Assembly: GCA_009746045.1 (NCBI GenBank)
Contig: RPFO01001957.1
Location: 59,698-123,697 of the forward strand
Reading direction: 5' to 3'
Source of the DNA: Mesostigma viride
Lineage: Eukaryota > Streptophyta > Mesostigmatophyceae > Mesostigmatales > Mesostigmataceae
DNA: 64,000 bases
The position numbers and the translations under genes are program-made. Each line of letters starts with the position of its first letter. The stretch's first letter is position 1. The notes below the pieces were generated by a model that was given only the letters and a program-made list of their open reading frames with translations, did no database searches and was not told the origin of the DNA. Positions 42,013 to 50,288 of this stretch are shown piece by piece.

Positions 42013-42480
42013 TCACGCGATCGAACCGAACGGCGTCGCGTACCCCTCGGCGACCATCGCCTTGTTGACGTCGACCCCGTCCGCGTACAGAGTGGCCAGG
42101 ACGCGGCCGAACGCGTCGAAACGGCCCATGGAGACGTCGATCATCTTGGTGTTCGTGTCCAGGATCTTTTGCAGGTCCGACGGGGACACGTCGACGTCGT
42201 CCAATATCAATTCGCAGTTCGTCACCTTGCGGATGAGCGCGTTGCGCGAGATCTTGGCGCGGTAGCGGACCCGGTCCCGGTCGAAGTCGCGCGCGCGGGG
42301 GTTGATTTCGGGCGCGTCGATCCCCGCCAGACGCAGCGTCAGTTTCTGAGGAGAGGAGGACCACGGGAACAGCGTCACGACGCGCGCCGTGTCGCCGTCG
42401 TGACAGCTCACGACCTTGCACTGCAGACGGAGGCCCTGCAGCGTGAACTGGTGGACGTCGCCGTCCTTCATGTGCTCCAT
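42013..42480 (-). CDS. Staphylococcal-nuclease-like protein
   Basis: 155 aa. Thermonuclease-fold features: VVSCHDGDTARVVTLF with the D-G-D-T motif, LTLRLAGIDAPEINPR with the catalytic-type Arg and RLxGIDAPE, and later GRFDAFGRVLATLYADGVDV and NKAMVAEGYA, the typical R-x-LA and N-x-x-(M/L)V-x-x-G-x-A. Length fits a single SNase domain without an export signal, so it would act inside the cell or virion on DNA or RNA. Motifs are well kept and activity is likely. TAGTATCG lies just upstream of the ATG. Confidence 0.85.
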   Translation of the reverse strand: MEHMKDGDVHQFTLQGLRLQCKVVSCHDGDTARVVTLFPWSSSPQKLTLRLAGIDAPEINPRARDFDRDRVRYRAKISRNALIRKVTNCELILDDVDVSPSDLQKILDTNTKMIDVSMGRFDAFGRVLATLYADGVDVNKAMVAEGYATPFGSIA

Positions 42481-42490
42481 CGCCGCGATA

Positions 42491-42835
42491 CTAAAGTCGT
42501 CGACGTTTATTTTTCCGCCGGGCGCGACCCTGGCTCGTTCCGTGACCGAGTTCTTCCAACTTGGGGGTCTCTTCCCGGTCGTCGTCCTTCGTCTTCGTCG
42601 TCGGCGCGTCGTCTCTCGCCGCGGGCGGAACCGCGTCCGCCGGGCGAGGCGGGTCGTACGTGCGGCGGTCCACGTACACCACGGCGGGGACGTACCGCAC
42701 CACTCGGACGGCGCGAGTCGACGCCGAGGGTGCCATGCGTCTCACGTGCGTCGTGCACACGCGGGCGCCTTTCGACTTCCGTTTGCACCGATTTCCCGCC
42801 TTGGTCCGCGCGCAACACCGCACGCGCGCCGTCAT
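42491..42835 (-). CDS. Small Cys-rich basic protein
   Basis: 114 aa. The N-terminus reads RCCARTKAGNRCKRKSKGAR, then VCTTHVRRM. This is the C-x(3)-T-x-x-G-x-R-C-K-R...C-x-x-H motif found in many small viral and phage proteins (DUF5763-like), likely a zinc site. The rest is Pro/Asp/Lys-rich and ends in a basic cluster (RARRKNKRRRL). Possibly nucleic-acid binding. Ten bases upstream of the SNase gene on the same strand. Confidence 0.65.
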   Translation of the reverse strand: MTARVRCCARTKAGNRCKRKSKGARVCTTHVRRMAPSASTRAVRVVRYVPAVVYVDRRTYDPPRPADAVPPAARDDAPTTKTKDDDREETPKLEELGHGTSQGRARRKNKRRRL

Positions 42836-42855
42836 ATCCGTTATGTACGGACGCG

Positions 42856-42889
42856 TTTTTTTTTTCTGGAGGGGTGTATATACGCGAGA
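42856..42889 (+). promoter_or_regulatory. Probable late promoter of the first fibre gene
   Basis: A ten-T run (42856-42865), ctggagg, then gtgtatatacgcgaga ending at the ATG. The second MCP gene has the same layout at 59328-59361 (seven T, ctcggag, gtgtatacgcga). The shared order suggests a late-class promoter for structural genes. Confidence 0.5.
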
Positions 42890-45586
42890 ATGGCCACCGC
42901 TCTCGACCGACTGTCCTTCGCCCGGTACGCGAAATTGTACGCGACGTCGCTCACGGGCGACCTGACCTCCGACGCGAACGTCAAGGACCTCGTGTTGAAG
43001 GCGCAGGACAGCATCGTCATCAAGCCGAATCTCGGGTTGGGCGCGGACGCACTGAAGAAGTTCAAGGTTCAGGGCACGGCCGCCGTGGAAGGCGCTCTGC
43101 AGGTCGACAACGTGACGATCGACGACAATACCGTCGGAACCTCGACGGGGTCGCTCACGCTTTCGTCGAACGCCGGGTCGGTGCGGGTCGCGGACGTGGT
43201 GGTGACCGCCGCGTCCGTGGCCCCGTCTTCGGACGTGGACATCTCCATCTCGGGCGGGGCGACCAAGTCCGTCCTCGTGGAGGGCGTCAAGGTCACCGAC
43301 AACGCGATCTCCACCTCCAGCGGGACGCTGTCCATCAGCTCGGCCGGGTCGTCCTCCAACGCGCTCCGGGTGGGCGGCGTCACCGTCACCGACGCTTCCG
43401 TGTCCTCTTCCACCCCCAACGGCAACTTGACCGTGGCTTCCAACGGCACGGGGTCCGTCCTGCTGGACAACGTGAAGGTGAAGACCTCCGGCATCACCAA
43501 CAACGTGACAAACGCGGACCTCACTCTGACCTCTAACGGCACCGGGTCCGTCGTCGTGGACAGCGTCAAGGTGAAGACCGCCGGCATCACCACCAGCAGC
43601 GGGACCCTCTCGCTCACCTCCGCCGGCGCGGCGGCCAACCAGGTGAACGTGGGCGGCATCACCGTGACGAACAACAGCATCGGCACCGGGAGCAGCAGCG
43701 TGGCGGTGGCGAAAGACTTGACCTTGACGAGCACGGCGGGCGGCAGCGGCAAGGTGACGACCTCGGCGGGCAATCTGGAGCTGACGAGCACGGGCGGCAC
43801 CGTGGCGGTGACGGGCGCGCTCACGGGGTCGACGACGATCACGAGCACGGGCAACACGGTGGTGGGCGGGGATTTGAAGGTGGCGGGCGTGATCGACAGC
43901 ACGAACGCGAGCGGGAACCTGGAGATCCTGGACAAGACCATGAAGCTGGGGTACCAGCCCGGGTCCGCCCCGATCATGGACTTCGCGTTCACCAACTCCG
44001 CCAACGCTATCGGCACGTACAACATCAACCTTAGCGTTTTCAACGGAGCGACGGTAAGCGGGGGGAAGTTGAACATCAGCACGGCCATTTCCTCTCGGGC
44101 GGCGTTTTACTACCCGTCCGCGTACACCAGCATCCCGTCCTCTGTCTTGAATCTCACGACCGATAGCGTCACCATCGAGTTCCCCATCACCATCGCCAGC
44201 GCACTGACTACCGACGTCGGCGGCGACCTCCTATTCTTTGATCTGGAACAAAACGGAGCTGGGAACTCGTACATCAGGTTTGGTACTCACGCCGGGGGTG
44301 TGTGGCTGATCGTGCAGAAGACCACCAGCTCGGCTAACTATTACACCGACACGCACAGTTTCTTGACGACGGCGGGCACGTACATCTTCAGGATCAGTCT
44401 TGACAGGCCAAGCGGTCTCATGACGCTTTCGTACAACAAGGACGGGGGTGCGTACACCACTATGACGTACAGCAGTGGCGGCAGCTCCACTTTCAACATC
44501 GCGGACGTCTTCTGGAGGGATTCGAGTTACACCAACACGATCATGTTTGGCAGCACGAGTCAAACGGCCAACCAGACCTACAGCATCGACTACTTCAAGC
44601 TGAACAAGGGCGTGGCCTCGACGAACGCGGCCGCGGACAGCTCGGGTCTGTACGTGGACGGCAGCGCGTCCTACTCAAACCGCGCCCTCACCTGGCACAT
44701 GGGCGCCGGCGAGACCTCCCAAGACAAGGGCGACTACACCGGCTCGTACTGGCACCTCGAGGGCGGGCAGCTGCTGCTCTCCCGCACGATCGCCGCCGCC
44801 GACCGCGAGGCGCCCGCCACCAACGTCAATCTCGCCTCCCTGGCCAGCGGCAGCGACGCGTTCCGCTGGGAGTTCTCCTCCTCCAAGACCAGCACCGTCG
44901 GCAGCGCCACTTTCAGCGGAACCGGGACCGTCGCCGACGGCGTGCTCAAGGAGGTCGGGTCCCAACTCGACTCCGTGTCCCCGGGCGTCACCGGCACCTT
45001 CTCCCTGATCGTCAAGGTCATCCCCCAGTTCGACCTGTCCACCCTGACCCTCCTGACCGACCTGATCACCTACGGCTACCTCCAGGTGCAGGTATCCAGC
45101 GGGGGGTTCCTGACCTTCTCCGACGGCCTCAACGCCGCCATCGTCATGTCCACCCCCGTTCACAGCGAGCCCTTCACCCTCTGCATCACCATGAGCGGGG
45201 CGGAGGTCAAGTTCTATCTGGACGGGGCCCTCGTGGCCTCCTCCGCCAACGGCGCGCTCGGTCCCACCCCCCGGCTCGACCTCTACGGCGCCGTCGTCGG
45301 GGACGTCTGGTACGACGACGTCCGCTTCGTGTCGGGACAGGCGCTCACCTCCGCCAACACCATGCTGTACGGGTGGAAGGAGATGTACGCCGCTAACCAG
45401 ACGGTGACGTACGGGTTCCGCATCTCCAACAACGAGGGCCTGCAGCTCGTCAAGGTGCGCGGGTCGGGCGGCAGCGGATGGATCGGTCTCAACCCCGCGC
45501 CGAACACCGTCACCTCCGGTAACAGCATGGGCGCCATCGGGGCCGCCACCGCCGCCGTCATCACCGAGAGTCAGCTTTCGTACTGA
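42890..45586 (+). CDS. Fibre-like surface protein 1 with inserted LamG-like module
   Basis: 898 aa from the ATG at 42890 (MATALDRLSFARYAKLYATS). Residues about 60-350 are repeated beta units (VDNVTIDDNTVGTSTGSLTL and similar) as in phage-type fibres. About 358-577 is a LamG/concanavalin-like domain (SIPSSVLNLTTDSVTIEFPI, SYIRFGTHAGGVWLIVQKTT, GTYIFRISLDRPSGLMTLSY) that is absent from the neighbouring paralogue. About 600-830 is a second LamG-like region shared with the paralogue, then a C-terminal block with YGWKEMYAANQTVTYGFRIS and LVKVRGSG. Probably a capsid-surface fibre that binds host glycans; role inferred. Confidence 0.75.
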   Translation: MATALDRLSFARYAKLYATSLTGDLTSDANVKDLVLKAQDSIVIKPNLGLGADALKKFKVQGTAAVEGALQVDNVTIDDNTVGTSTGSLTLSSNAGSVRVADVVVTAASVAPSSDVDISISGGATKSVLVEGVKVTDNAISTSSGTLSISSAGSSSNALRVGGVTVTDASVSSSTPNGNLTVASNGTGSVLLDNVKVKTSGITNNVTNADLTLTSNGTGSVVVDSVKVKTAGITTSSGTLSLTSAGAAANQVNVGGITVTNNSIGTGSSSVAVAKDLTLTSTAGGSGKVTTSAGNLELTSTGGTVAVTGALTGSTTITSTGNTVVGGDLKVAGVIDSTNASGNLEILDKTMKLGYQPGSAPIMDFAFTNSANAIGTYNINLSVFNGATVSGGKLNISTAISSRAAFYYPSAYTSIPSSVLNLTTDSVTIEFPITIASALTTDVGGDLLFFDLEQNGAGNSYIRFGTHAGGVWLIVQKTTSSANYYTDTHSFLTTAGTYIFRISLDRPSGLMTLSYNKDGGAYTTMTYSSGGSSTFNIADVFWRDSSYTNTIMFGSTSQTANQTYSIDYFKLNKGVASTNAAADSSGLYVDGSASYSNRALTWHMGAGETSQDKGDYTGSYWHLEGGQLLLSRTIAAADREAPATNVNLASLASGSDAFRWEFSSSKTSTVGSATFSGTGTVADGVLKEVGSQLDSVSPGVTGTFSLIVKVIPQFDLSTLTLLTDLITYGYLQVQVSSGGFLTFSDGLNAAIVMSTPVHSEPFTLCITMSGAEVKFYLDGALVASSANGALGPTPRLDLYGAVVGDVWYDDVRFVSGQALTSANTMLYGWKEMYAANQTVTYGFRISNNEGLQLVKVRGSGGSGWIGLNPAPNTVTSGNSMGAIGAATAAVITESQLSY

Positions 45587-45628
45587 GCGCGGTAAATAAT
45601 ATCTAGACGGAAGGTATACTAGTCCATA

Positions 45629-48022
45629 ATGGCGACCGCGCTGCTCTGCGAGAGTCTCGGTGCCTCCAAGTTCCGCCGCGTGTTCGCCAACGAGATCCTG
45701 GGTGACACGGCCACCAACGCCACCATCAAGGATCTGATCATCAAAGCCCAAAACAGCATCGTCATCCAGCCCAATGGGGGTCTGGGTCCCCACGCCACCA
45801 ACGTCTTCACCATCGCGGGAGACACCGCCATCACCGGCACCCTCCTCACCAACGGCATGGCGAGCATCGGCAACAACATGTCCATCCAGAACATCACCTT
45901 CCAGGACAGCGCCATGACCGCGTCGGACAACGTCATGTCCCTCGCCGGACAGGTCAGCGTCCAGGTGGAGGACGTCCTCTTCACCGATAACGCGGTCCAA
46001 CCCGCGACCGACGTCGACCTCGTCGTCTCGGCCGGCGCGACCAAGTCCGTGCTCGTCGAGGGCGTCAAGGTGACCGACAACACCGTCAGCACCTCGAGCG
46101 GCGCACTGGACGTCACCGCCGCCTCGGGCACCGTCCACGTCGAGAGCGTCTCCTTCACCGACGGCGCCGTCTCCACCACTTCCGGCGCCCTCACCCTGGC
46201 CTCCGCCGCCGGGACCGTGCAGGTCGAGGACGTGGTCTTCACCGACGCCGCGCTGACCGTCGCCAGCGGCGACATCTCCGTCACCGCCGGCACCGGCGCC
46301 TCCGTCCACGTCGAGAACGTGACCGTCGCGGACGGCGCCGTGTCCACCTCCTCCGGCGGCCTCACCCTGGCCTCCGCGGCCGGGACCGTGCAGGTGGAGA
46401 GCGTCGTCTTCACCGACGCCGCCCTGTCCGTCGCGAGCGGGGACATCTCCGTCACCGCGGGCTCGGGCGCGTCCGTCCAGATCGAGAATTTGACCGTCGC
46501 CGATAACGCCGTCGGTACCGTCTCGGGCGCTCTGACCCTCACCTCCACCGCCGGCACCGTGCAAGTCGAGGACGTCCTGTTCACCGACGCGGCCATGTCC
46601 GCGGTCGGCGACGTCGACCTCACTCTCACCGCCGGCGCCACCAAATCCGTCCTCCTCGAGAACGTCAAGGTGACCGACAACACCGTCAGCACCTCCGCCA
46701 ACGGTCTCTCCATCACCGCCGCGTCCGGGACCGTCACCGTCGAGGACGTGACTTTCACCGACAGCGCGATCGCGACCGCCAACAACGTCCTGTCTCTGGA
46801 CGCCGCCCAGTCCGTGGCCGTGAGCAAGGACCTCGTCCTCACGAGCACCGCGGGGGGCAGCGGCAAGATCAACACCTCCGCGGGCACGCTCGAGCTCACC
46901 TCCGCCACGGGCGTCGTGAAGATCACGGGCACGCTCGAGGTGGACGGCGCGCTGAACAGCGTCACCACCACGCAGACCAACGTCAACGTCATCGACAAGA
47001 CCGTGACGCTCGCCCACGTCGAGGGCGGGAGCGCCACCAACGCCAACGCCGACGGCGGCGGCCTCTTCGTGGACGGGAACTCCGCCTTCTCGGATCGCGC
47101 CCTCTCCTGGCACATGGGCGCGGGGGAGACCTCCCAGGACAAGGGCGATAACACCGGCTCGTACTGGCACTTGGAGGGCGGGCAGCTGCTGTTCTCCCGC
47201 ACCATCGCCGAGGCCGACCGGTACGCCCCCGGCACGACCGTGCTCCTGTCCACGCTCGCCTCCTGTTCGGACGACGTGCGGTGGGAGTTCACGTCCGGCG
47301 CGACCTCGGAGGTCGGCTCCAAGTCCGTCGCGCTGAACGGCGGCGCGTCCGTCGCGGACGGCGTGTTGAAGGTGAACGACTCCGGGCTGCAGAGCGGCTC
47401 GTGTTCCGACTCGCTCCCCAACGGCACCTTCACCGTCGTCGCCAAGGTCACCCCGAAGGCGGACCTCTCGAGCGCGAGCGCGAACGGTCTCGTCGTGCTG
47501 TCCTACGGCACCACCGCCGTCACCGTCACCAACGGAGGCCATCTCACGGTGTCCGACGGCACCACTCCCGTCGAGACCTCCTCCGCCCTCCTGGGCACCG
47601 ACTCCTTCGTCGTGGCCCTCGTCCGCGACGGCACCGCCACGACCCTGTACTTCAACGGCGTCCTGTCCGCGACCATCGGCGCGTCCGTCGACGTCGGCGC
47701 CTCGCCGACCTTGACCCTCGGCCCCGGAAAGAACCAGGCCGGGTACGCCGTGTGGTACGACGACGTGCGCGTGAAGGCCGCGGCGCTCACCGCCGCCAAC
47801 ACGCAACTGTACGGCTGGAAGGAGATGTACGCCCAGGCGCAGACCGTCACGTACGGTTTCCGCATCGGGAACGACGAGAGCATGCAGCTCGTGAAGGTGC
47901 GCGGCTCCGGTTCTCTCAGCCGCGCGCTGACGAACCCGGCGCCCAACACCGTCACGAACGGAAACAGCATGGGCGACCTCGGGGACGCCGGTCTCGACAT
48001 CGTGTCCGAGTCGCTGAACTGA
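45629..48022 (+). CDS. Fibre-like surface protein 2
   Basis: 797 aa starting MATALLCESLGASKFRRVFA. Paralogue of 42890-45586, with the same N-terminal module (IKDLIIKAQNSIVIQPNGGL), longer beta repeats (VEDVVFTDAALTVASGDISV and similar, at least eight units in about 100-430), and the same C-terminal block (SWHMGAGETSQDKGDNTGSY, a LamG-like domain, YGWKEMYAQAQTVTYGFRIG). It lacks the extra LamG module of protein 1: the chain passes from DKTVTLAHVEGGSATNANAD directly to the shared block. GGTATAC lies about 15 bases before the ATG. Likely partner or alternative fibre. Confidence 0.75.
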   Translation: MATALLCESLGASKFRRVFANEILGDTATNATIKDLIIKAQNSIVIQPNGGLGPHATNVFTIAGDTAITGTLLTNGMASIGNNMSIQNITFQDSAMTASDNVMSLAGQVSVQVEDVLFTDNAVQPATDVDLVVSAGATKSVLVEGVKVTDNTVSTSSGALDVTAASGTVHVESVSFTDGAVSTTSGALTLASAAGTVQVEDVVFTDAALTVASGDISVTAGTGASVHVENVTVADGAVSTSSGGLTLASAAGTVQVESVVFTDAALSVASGDISVTAGSGASVQIENLTVADNAVGTVSGALTLTSTAGTVQVEDVLFTDAAMSAVGDVDLTLTAGATKSVLLENVKVTDNTVSTSANGLSITAASGTVTVEDVTFTDSAIATANNVLSLDAAQSVAVSKDLVLTSTAGGSGKINTSAGTLELTSATGVVKITGTLEVDGALNSVTTTQTNVNVIDKTVTLAHVEGGSATNANADGGGLFVDGNSAFSDRALSWHMGAGETSQDKGDNTGSYWHLEGGQLLFSRTIAEADRYAPGTTVLLSTLASCSDDVRWEFTSGATSEVGSKSVALNGGASVADGVLKVNDSGLQSGSCSDSLPNGTFTVVAKVTPKADLSSASANGLVVLSYGTTAVTVTNGGHLTVSDGTTPVETSSALLGTDSFVVALVRDGTATTLYFNGVLSATIGASVDVGASPTLTLGPGKNQAGYAVWYDDVRVKAAALTAANTQLYGWKEMYAQAQTVTYGFRIGNDESMQLVKVRGSGSLSRALTNPAPNTVTNGNSMGDLGDAGLDIVSESLN

Positions 48023-48085
48023 GAGGCGTAGTCAGGTGCGTATAGCGGGGGCGCCAAAAGATCGAGGCGTCCCTGGTAGGACGAC

Positions 48086-48793
48086 ATGACGACGGAGTTG
48101 ACGACCGGCGCGGACAACACGGTGTTCGGCAACCAGAACGTGACGGGCGTCTTGTCGGCCGACTACGTCGTCTCTCGTAACGGGTTCCGGATCTCGAAGC
48201 AGGCGGCGTGGGAGGACATGAGAGTTCCTCTCAACAGCGTCGTGAAGGCCGGTATCACCCCGCCGGATTTCGTGACGTTAGAGGCGAGTCTCGGAAACGT
48301 CGGGGTGAGCAGTTTCGGGGCCGCCTCCAACAAGGAATACAGCGTTTTCTTCGAGATCCAATTCCCCCACGCGTGGAAACCCGGGACCGAGATCCGACCC
48401 CACGTCCACATCATCAAGTCCGGCACGGCGGGCGGGTACGCGGTGTTCGGGTTGGAGTACACGTGGGCGTGCGTGAACGACAAGTTCCTTCCCACCAACT
48501 CCGGTGCGGCCAACGCGAACACCGTCTACATGTGCTCGGGGCTTCTGGCGTCCGGCACGACGGACCAATACAAGCACATCATCTGCGGGAACGCCACCAC
48601 GGCGGCGGGGAGCGCGAGGACCACGATCACGTACCCCGCGGGACGCGACTCGTCCATGCTCGTCGGGCGTCTGTTCCGCTACCGCGGGAGGTACGGCGAC
48701 ACGCTCGCCGAGGCCGCCTACGTGCTGGAGTTTGACATCCACATACAGCAGGACACCATGGGGAGCTATTACGAGGTCGCGTCCCTCATCTGA
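48086..48793 (+). CDS. Phage-tail-like surface protein
   Basis: 235 aa. Key segments are AAWEDMRVPLNSVVKAGITP, FFEIQFPHAWKPGTEIRPHV, HIIKSGTAGGYAVFGLEYTW and a C-terminal VLEFDIHIQQDTMGSYYEV. The series W-x-D-x-R-V-P, Q-x-PH-x-W and P-H-x-H is one that I associate with phage virion carbohydrate-binding or tail-tip proteins. Beta-rich, no membrane segment. It follows the two fibre genes and precedes another tail-type gene, all in the same direction. Role in attachment inferred. Confidence 0.65.
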   Translation: MTTELTTGADNTVFGNQNVTGVLSADYVVSRNGFRISKQAAWEDMRVPLNSVVKAGITPPDFVTLEASLGNVGVSSFGAASNKEYSVFFEIQFPHAWKPGTEIRPHVHIIKSGTAGGYAVFGLEYTWACVNDKFLPTNSGAANANTVYMCSGLLASGTTDQYKHIICGNATTAAGSARTTITYPAGRDSSMLVGRLFRYRGRYGDTLAEAAYVLEFDIHIQQDTMGSYYEVASLI

Positions 48794-48827
48794 GGCGCGC
48801 GAAATATGGCGCGTATGAGTATACAGC

Positions 48828-50162
48828 ATGTCCGGGCGCTGGACTTGCAACGGGGTCCACATCAACGCCAAGTCGGGACAGGATTTCAGCATCACCGCGG
48901 ACCAGGACACGCTGCGGTTCCGGCGGAGGGACCCGGACACGCACGCGGAGACGGACGTCTTCACGGTGGATTCGTCGGGGCGGGCGAAGATCCAGACCGT
49001 CGAAGTCGCGACCATCGACAACTACAACGGGAGCGAATGGGTCGCCTGGACCCCGTCGCCGACCACCAAGTCCGTCTACCAGTTCCAGACCCACCACGCC
49101 AAGTACAAGAGGTCCGGAAAGCACGTCACGCTCGCCTTCTCGTTCCAATTTTACGCGGGGCCTCGCGCCTTGTGGGAGTTCGACAACGGCGCGACGGACG
49201 GCGGGCCGGACGCCTTTCACGGACAGGCGGACACCTACGCCACGAACGCCGCGTTGCCCGTACCCGACACTACCAAACCGTACAGTTCGGCCGTGTACAT
49301 CCGCGGGTCGCACGCCTTGAACGTGTCCCGAGCGGACGAGGGCGTGAAGCTGTACACGAATTCCCTGAACGCGGGATTATTGCCCGTGTTGAACGGCGAC
49401 CTTTCCTTGTCCGTGTGGTTCATGACGACCGACAACACGGCCCAGAACCAGGCCATCCTGAGCGCGGGGTCGGGCGCGGACTTCGCGCTCGACTTGCGAT
49501 ACAACCACGGCGGGGACGGGACCTTGAAATTCTTCCACTCGGGAAACACCTCCGCCTTTCGAGGAGCCGCTTGGACGCCCGCGAACAACACGTGGTACCA
49601 TATCGTCGTCACGAGGTCCGCGAACGTCGTCGCGCTCTACGTGAACAACGGCGCGTCGCTGAACCTCGGCCCCTCGGCGGCGGGCGCGAAGGTGGCGATC
49701 CCCGCTTCCGCCACCGTCATGGCGGGGAGGAAGTTCGGGTCCGCCACCGACTACGTCCAAGGGTACGTCGACGACCTGGCGCTGTTCGATTACGTGTTGT
49801 CGGGGACGCAGATCGCCGCGCTGTACACCCGCGCCGCGTCCGGGACCTCCCTGGATTCCGACATCGACATCTCCGGGCTCCCCGCCGGGATCCCCACGAC
49901 GGGCCTGGTGTTCCAATACCCACAGCTTTTGGAGAAGACGGCGGGCAGCAACGCGTTCCATCACGAGTACGCGGAAGAGCGCGACGCGACGACCTCCGGA
50001 CCGACGATCTTCTGGGATACCAAGTCCGTCGTCACGGGAGTCGTCCGTGGCAAGGCGTCCGTCGTTGGCCAATCCGGTCAGAGCTACCTCCGGTTCTCGC
50101 TCCCCCAATTCCTGCCCGGCACGTGGACCGCGAACGGCGTGTTGGAATACGATGTCGACTGA
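48828..50162 (+). CDS. Tail/fibre protein interrupted by a LamG-like domain
   Basis: 444 aa. Residues 1-112 look like a phage-type tail protein (FRRRDPDTHAETDVFTVDSS, YNGSEWVAWTPSPTTKSVYQ, YKRSGKHVTLAFSFQFYAG). About 113-338 is a LamG-like domain (LWEFDNGATDGGPDAFHGQA, GDLSLSVWFMTTDNTAQNQA, NTWYHIVVTRSANVVALYVN, GYVDDLALFDYVLSGTQIAA). The tail-type sequence then resumes (DISGLPAGIPTTGLVFQYPQ, GVLEYDVD). Without the LamG part the two ends would join as one short domain, so the LamG looks inserted. GAGTATAC sits just before the ATG. Likely surface-exposed and sugar-binding. Confidence 0.7.
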   Translation: MSGRWTCNGVHINAKSGQDFSITADQDTLRFRRRDPDTHAETDVFTVDSSGRAKIQTVEVATIDNYNGSEWVAWTPSPTTKSVYQFQTHHAKYKRSGKHVTLAFSFQFYAGPRALWEFDNGATDGGPDAFHGQADTYATNAALPVPDTTKPYSSAVYIRGSHALNVSRADEGVKLYTNSLNAGLLPVLNGDLSLSVWFMTTDNTAQNQAILSAGSGADFALDLRYNHGGDGTLKFFHSGNTSAFRGAAWTPANNTWYHIVVTRSANVVALYVNNGASLNLGPSAAGAKVAIPASATVMAGRKFGSATDYVQGYVDDLALFDYVLSGTQIAALYTRAASGTSLDSDIDISGLPAGIPTTGLVFQYPQLLEKTAGSNAFHHEYAEERDATTSGPTIFWDTKSVVTGVVRGKASVVGQSGQSYLRFSLPQFLPGTWTANGVLEYDVD

Positions 50163-50207
50163 TCGTGTCGGCTCGTCGGATCGATCGTGTCGGATCCGAT
50201 CGTGTCG
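50161..50207 (+). repeat. Dispersed GATCGTGTCG repeats after the tail gene
   Basis: Three exact gatcgtgtcg copies at 50161-50170, 50183-50192 and 50198-50207. The first overlaps the TGA stop (50160-50162) of the gene before it. The rest of the gap to 50288 holds no gene. Confidence 0.65.
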
Positions 50208-50288
50208 GCGAGTGGGGTACAAAGAAGAGGAGCGAGGCCCGCTTCGCTCCCTGCCATCTCTCTCCCGAGCGTCTCCATCTCTCCCATC

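Noticed and set aside
44675-47806. 1043-codon open frame antisense to the two fibre genes
   Set aside because: It mirrors the GC-rich codon pattern of the fibre genes, spans the gap between them, and is nearly all Gly/Asp/Val/Arg without any domain. The sense genes have promoters, repeats and recognisable domains.
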